Shown here: positions 62,149-63,533 of the stretch, one piece after another
How the letters are laid out: each line of letters begins with the position of its first letter
Numbering within the stretch: the stretch's first letter is position 1
Assembly: GCA_036480375.1 (NCBI GenBank)
Contig: JAZGGI010000027.1
Span: forward strand, 1-63,533
DNA from: Candidatus Zixiibacteriota bacterium
GTDB taxonomy: Bacteria > Zixibacteria > MSB-5A5 > GN15 > JAAZOE01
Direction of reading: 5' to 3'
DNA length: 63,533 bases
Made by a program: the position numbers and the translations under genes
The notes under the pieces: model-generated
Seen by the model: the letters and a program-made list of their open reading frames with translations, nothing else
Told to the model about the DNA's origin: nothing
Databases searched by the model: none

Positions 62149-62798
62149 ACGGAACGGCGAAAAAGGCGATTATATCACTGGTTATCCTGATAATCTTCGG
62201 CGGTTTCGGGACCTATCTACGCGGACATGAACAGATGCCCGATAGCCAGCCCGATTTTAGTTTGATTCCCTTCAATGATTTCGGTTATACGGGCAGCGAG
62301 CATAGATTTGATGAGTTTGCTTATGAAGTGTTGAAGGCTGATACCTCGACGCTGCGCAATTATTTTGATGATGCCTTCAATAGTTACTGGCTTTTTGTGG
62401 CCTATTTTTCCAGTCAGAAATACGGCGCGCAAATTCATTCGCCCAGGCATTGCCTCCCTGGCGGGGGATTCAAAATCGAGACGATTGAACTTTATCCGAT
62501 TAAACTCAATGACGGAACGACACTTCAGGTCAACCGTCTTACCATCGCTAACAATATGCGAAAAGAGCTGATGATATACTGGTTCGAGACTCGCGGCGGA
62601 GTAATTTCTGATGAATACGGATTAAAGCTTGACCTGATGCGAAACGCCATATCTCTCCAGCCGACCGACGCCGCATTTTGCCGCCTGACGATGCCTCTCT
62701 CGCTCCATGCCGATTTTGATAAAGCCACCGAACGGGCCGTAAAATTTATTCGGGATTTCTATCCCTCCATGCAGGAAGCTCTGCCCTTCGATAAGTAG
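62145..62798 (+). CDS. EpsI-family exosortase-associated protein
   Basis: 217 residues. One N-terminal membrane helix (IISLVILIIFGGFGTYL) and an exported domain with QIHSPRHCLPGGGFKIETIE (Cys103), LQVNRLTIANNMRKELMIYW and YGLKLDLMRNAISLQPTDAA, as in EpsI/exosortase C-terminal-domain proteins. In other bacteria these work with exosortase in polysaccharide or protein-sorting systems. Translationally coupled to the exosortase by ATGA. Confidence 0.9.
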   Translation: MNGTAKKAIISLVILIIFGGFGTYLRGHEQMPDSQPDFSLIPFNDFGYTGSEHRFDEFAYEVLKADTSTLRNYFDDAFNSYWLFVAYFSSQKYGAQIHSPRHCLPGGGFKIETIELYPIKLNDGTTLQVNRLTIANNMRKELMIYWFETRGGVISDEYGLKLDLMRNAISLQPTDAAFCRLTMPLSLHADFDKATERAVKFIRDFYPSMQEALPFDK

Positions 62799-62810
62799 CC
62801 TTTATTTATT

Positions 62811-63386
62811 ATGTCAAATTTTTCATTCAAAGAAATTTGTCCTGAGATGTGGTGCGATTTTGAAAAGCTATTTGGGCAAAAGGGCGCCTGCGCAGGATGC
62901 TGGTGCCAACACTGGCGCATGTCGAACCGTTTTAAAGAATGGGAAAACAAGAAAGGACGCAAAAATAAAGCCGCTTCCAAAAAGTTGATTTTATCCGGTG
63001 GCATGACAGGGCTTCTGGCGTATGATGGAGATATCCCGGTCGGATGGTGCTCGTACGGTCCGCGCGAAGTTTATACTCGTATCAATATGATGAAGCCGTA
63101 TCGGCGCGACGATATTGAGGGCGTCTGGTGTATCAATTGCTTTTTTATCAATAAGAATTATCGCCGCCTCGGATTGGCAAGGGAGATGCTGGCGGCGGCG
63201 GCTAAATTTATTAAGAAACGCAAGGTTAAAATTATCGAAGCCTATCCGACGCCGCTTACCAAAGACGGCAGACAACTACCGGCGGCGTTTTCATATACCG
63301 GCCCGTTGAAGATGTTTGAAGATATCGGGTTTAAGATTGTCCAGCGCACATCCCACTCCCGCCCACTGGTGCGGAAAATGATATAA
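62811..63386 (+). CDS. GNAT-family N-acetyltransferase
   Basis: 191 residues. The acetyl-CoA-binding core is VWCINCFFINKNYRRLGLAR, with the R-x-x-G-x-A pattern, followed by EMLAAAAKFIKKRKVKIIEA; the C-terminal YTGPLKMFEDIGFKIVQR is also family-like. The N-terminal part has a Cys-rich segment (KGACAGCWCQHWRM) found in some uncharacterised GNAT proteins. Substrate unknown. It follows the EpsI-type gene by 12 nt. Confidence 0.88.
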   Translation: MSNFSFKEICPEMWCDFEKLFGQKGACAGCWCQHWRMSNRFKEWENKKGRKNKAASKKLILSGGMTGLLAYDGDIPVGWCSYGPREVYTRINMMKPYRRDDIEGVWCINCFFINKNYRRLGLAREMLAAAAKFIKKRKVKIIEAYPTPLTKDGRQLPAAFSYTGPLKMFEDIGFKIVQRTSHSRPLVRKMI

Positions 63387-63490
63387 AAATTTCATTTTCC
63401 CGCAGCAAGGGGCCTGTTGAAAAAGTCTTGAAATGATCTTCAGCCTAAAGAATGGGGAAACATTTCGAATCGTAAGTTCTTGATACACGT

Positions 63491-63526
63491 CAGGTCACAA
63501 TTTTGTTTTCACAAAATCAAGACCTG
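63491..63526. repeat. Imperfect inverted repeat near the window end
   Basis: CAGGTC...GACCTG outer arms and ATTTTG/CAAAAT inner arms around a short loop, with an unpaired triplet between the two parts of the stem. The 147-bp stretch after the GNAT gene otherwise shows no gene; GGCCTGTTGAAAAAGTC at about 63410 resembles the complement of bases near 6222-6233. Confidence 0.45.
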
Positions 63527-63533
63527 CCGCAAC

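Overview
The window looks like a chromosomal segment of a Gram-negative bacterium of the FCB superphylum, most like candidate phylum Zixibacteria. This is inferred from protein style, not from a marker gene. Secreted proteins end either in duplicated dockerin loops (GDANGDG...VGDAV...GGPAP) or in type IX secretion-like C-terminal domains (NYPNPFNPTT), and one protein carries both. Kdo and lipid A-type genes (kdsA, kdsB, kdsC, kdsD, an LpxL-type acyltransferase), TolC, an RND pump and beta-barrel-like proteins imply an outer membrane. I see no rRNA or tRNA gene and no CRISPR array.

Layout. 1-3606: two secreted surface proteins, the first cut by the window edge. 3611-6391: a 2.7 kb AT-rich insertion bounded by 113-bp direct repeats, carrying a 58-aa ORF and a 518-aa papain-like protein. 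6376-13461: small membrane protein, Tat-exported DUF362 protein, lipoprotein, NtrC-type two-component pair, coiled-coil secreted protein, barrel-like protein. 13462-18196: long leader and large surface protein, then ruvX, a 50-aa ORF and mltG. 18206-20884 (minus): GAF protein, sigma-54 regulator and soluble kinase. 21279-23989: gatC, kdsB-like, pyrG. 23990-27467: repeat-rich spacer, AlbA_2/Schlafen-type gene and rarA. 27694-33837: tetR, tolC, adaptor and RND pump in one overlapping operon. 33900-35502: ECF sigma, anti-sigma and a membrane protein. 35831-38683: dockerin surface protein. 38684-42256: sugar-nucleotide and methyltransferase genes, including a LegB-like dehydratase. 42394-46722: cheW, small secreted protein, degenerate metallo-beta-lactamase-fold protein, PDZ protein, membrane protein. 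46723-51037: TyrA-like gene, lipid A-type acyltransferase, kdsD, kdsC, kdsA. 51088-52524: PIN-like gene and repeats. 52525-56891: EamA transporter, ankyrin/PD40 protein, phospholipase D-type protein. 56892-59457: YCF48-repeat lipoprotein between 31-bp direct repeats, then a broken subtilase with a dockerin. 59473-63386: DUF5683 protein, lipid kinase, exosortase with EpsI-type partner, GNAT acetyltransferase.

How it fits together. Most of the window serves the cell envelope: LPS core precursor supply, surface sugars, drug efflux, peptidoglycan processing and exported repeat proteins. Three AT-rich accessory loci (4065-5803, 24905-26125, 51088-52002) each lie directly beside clusters of the same dispersed, hairpin-forming repeats. 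The best candidate for something undescribed is the two-gene unit at 4065-5803: a small charged protein followed 5 nt later by a papain-like cysteine-peptidase-like protein, inside a clean direct-repeat-bounded insertion.
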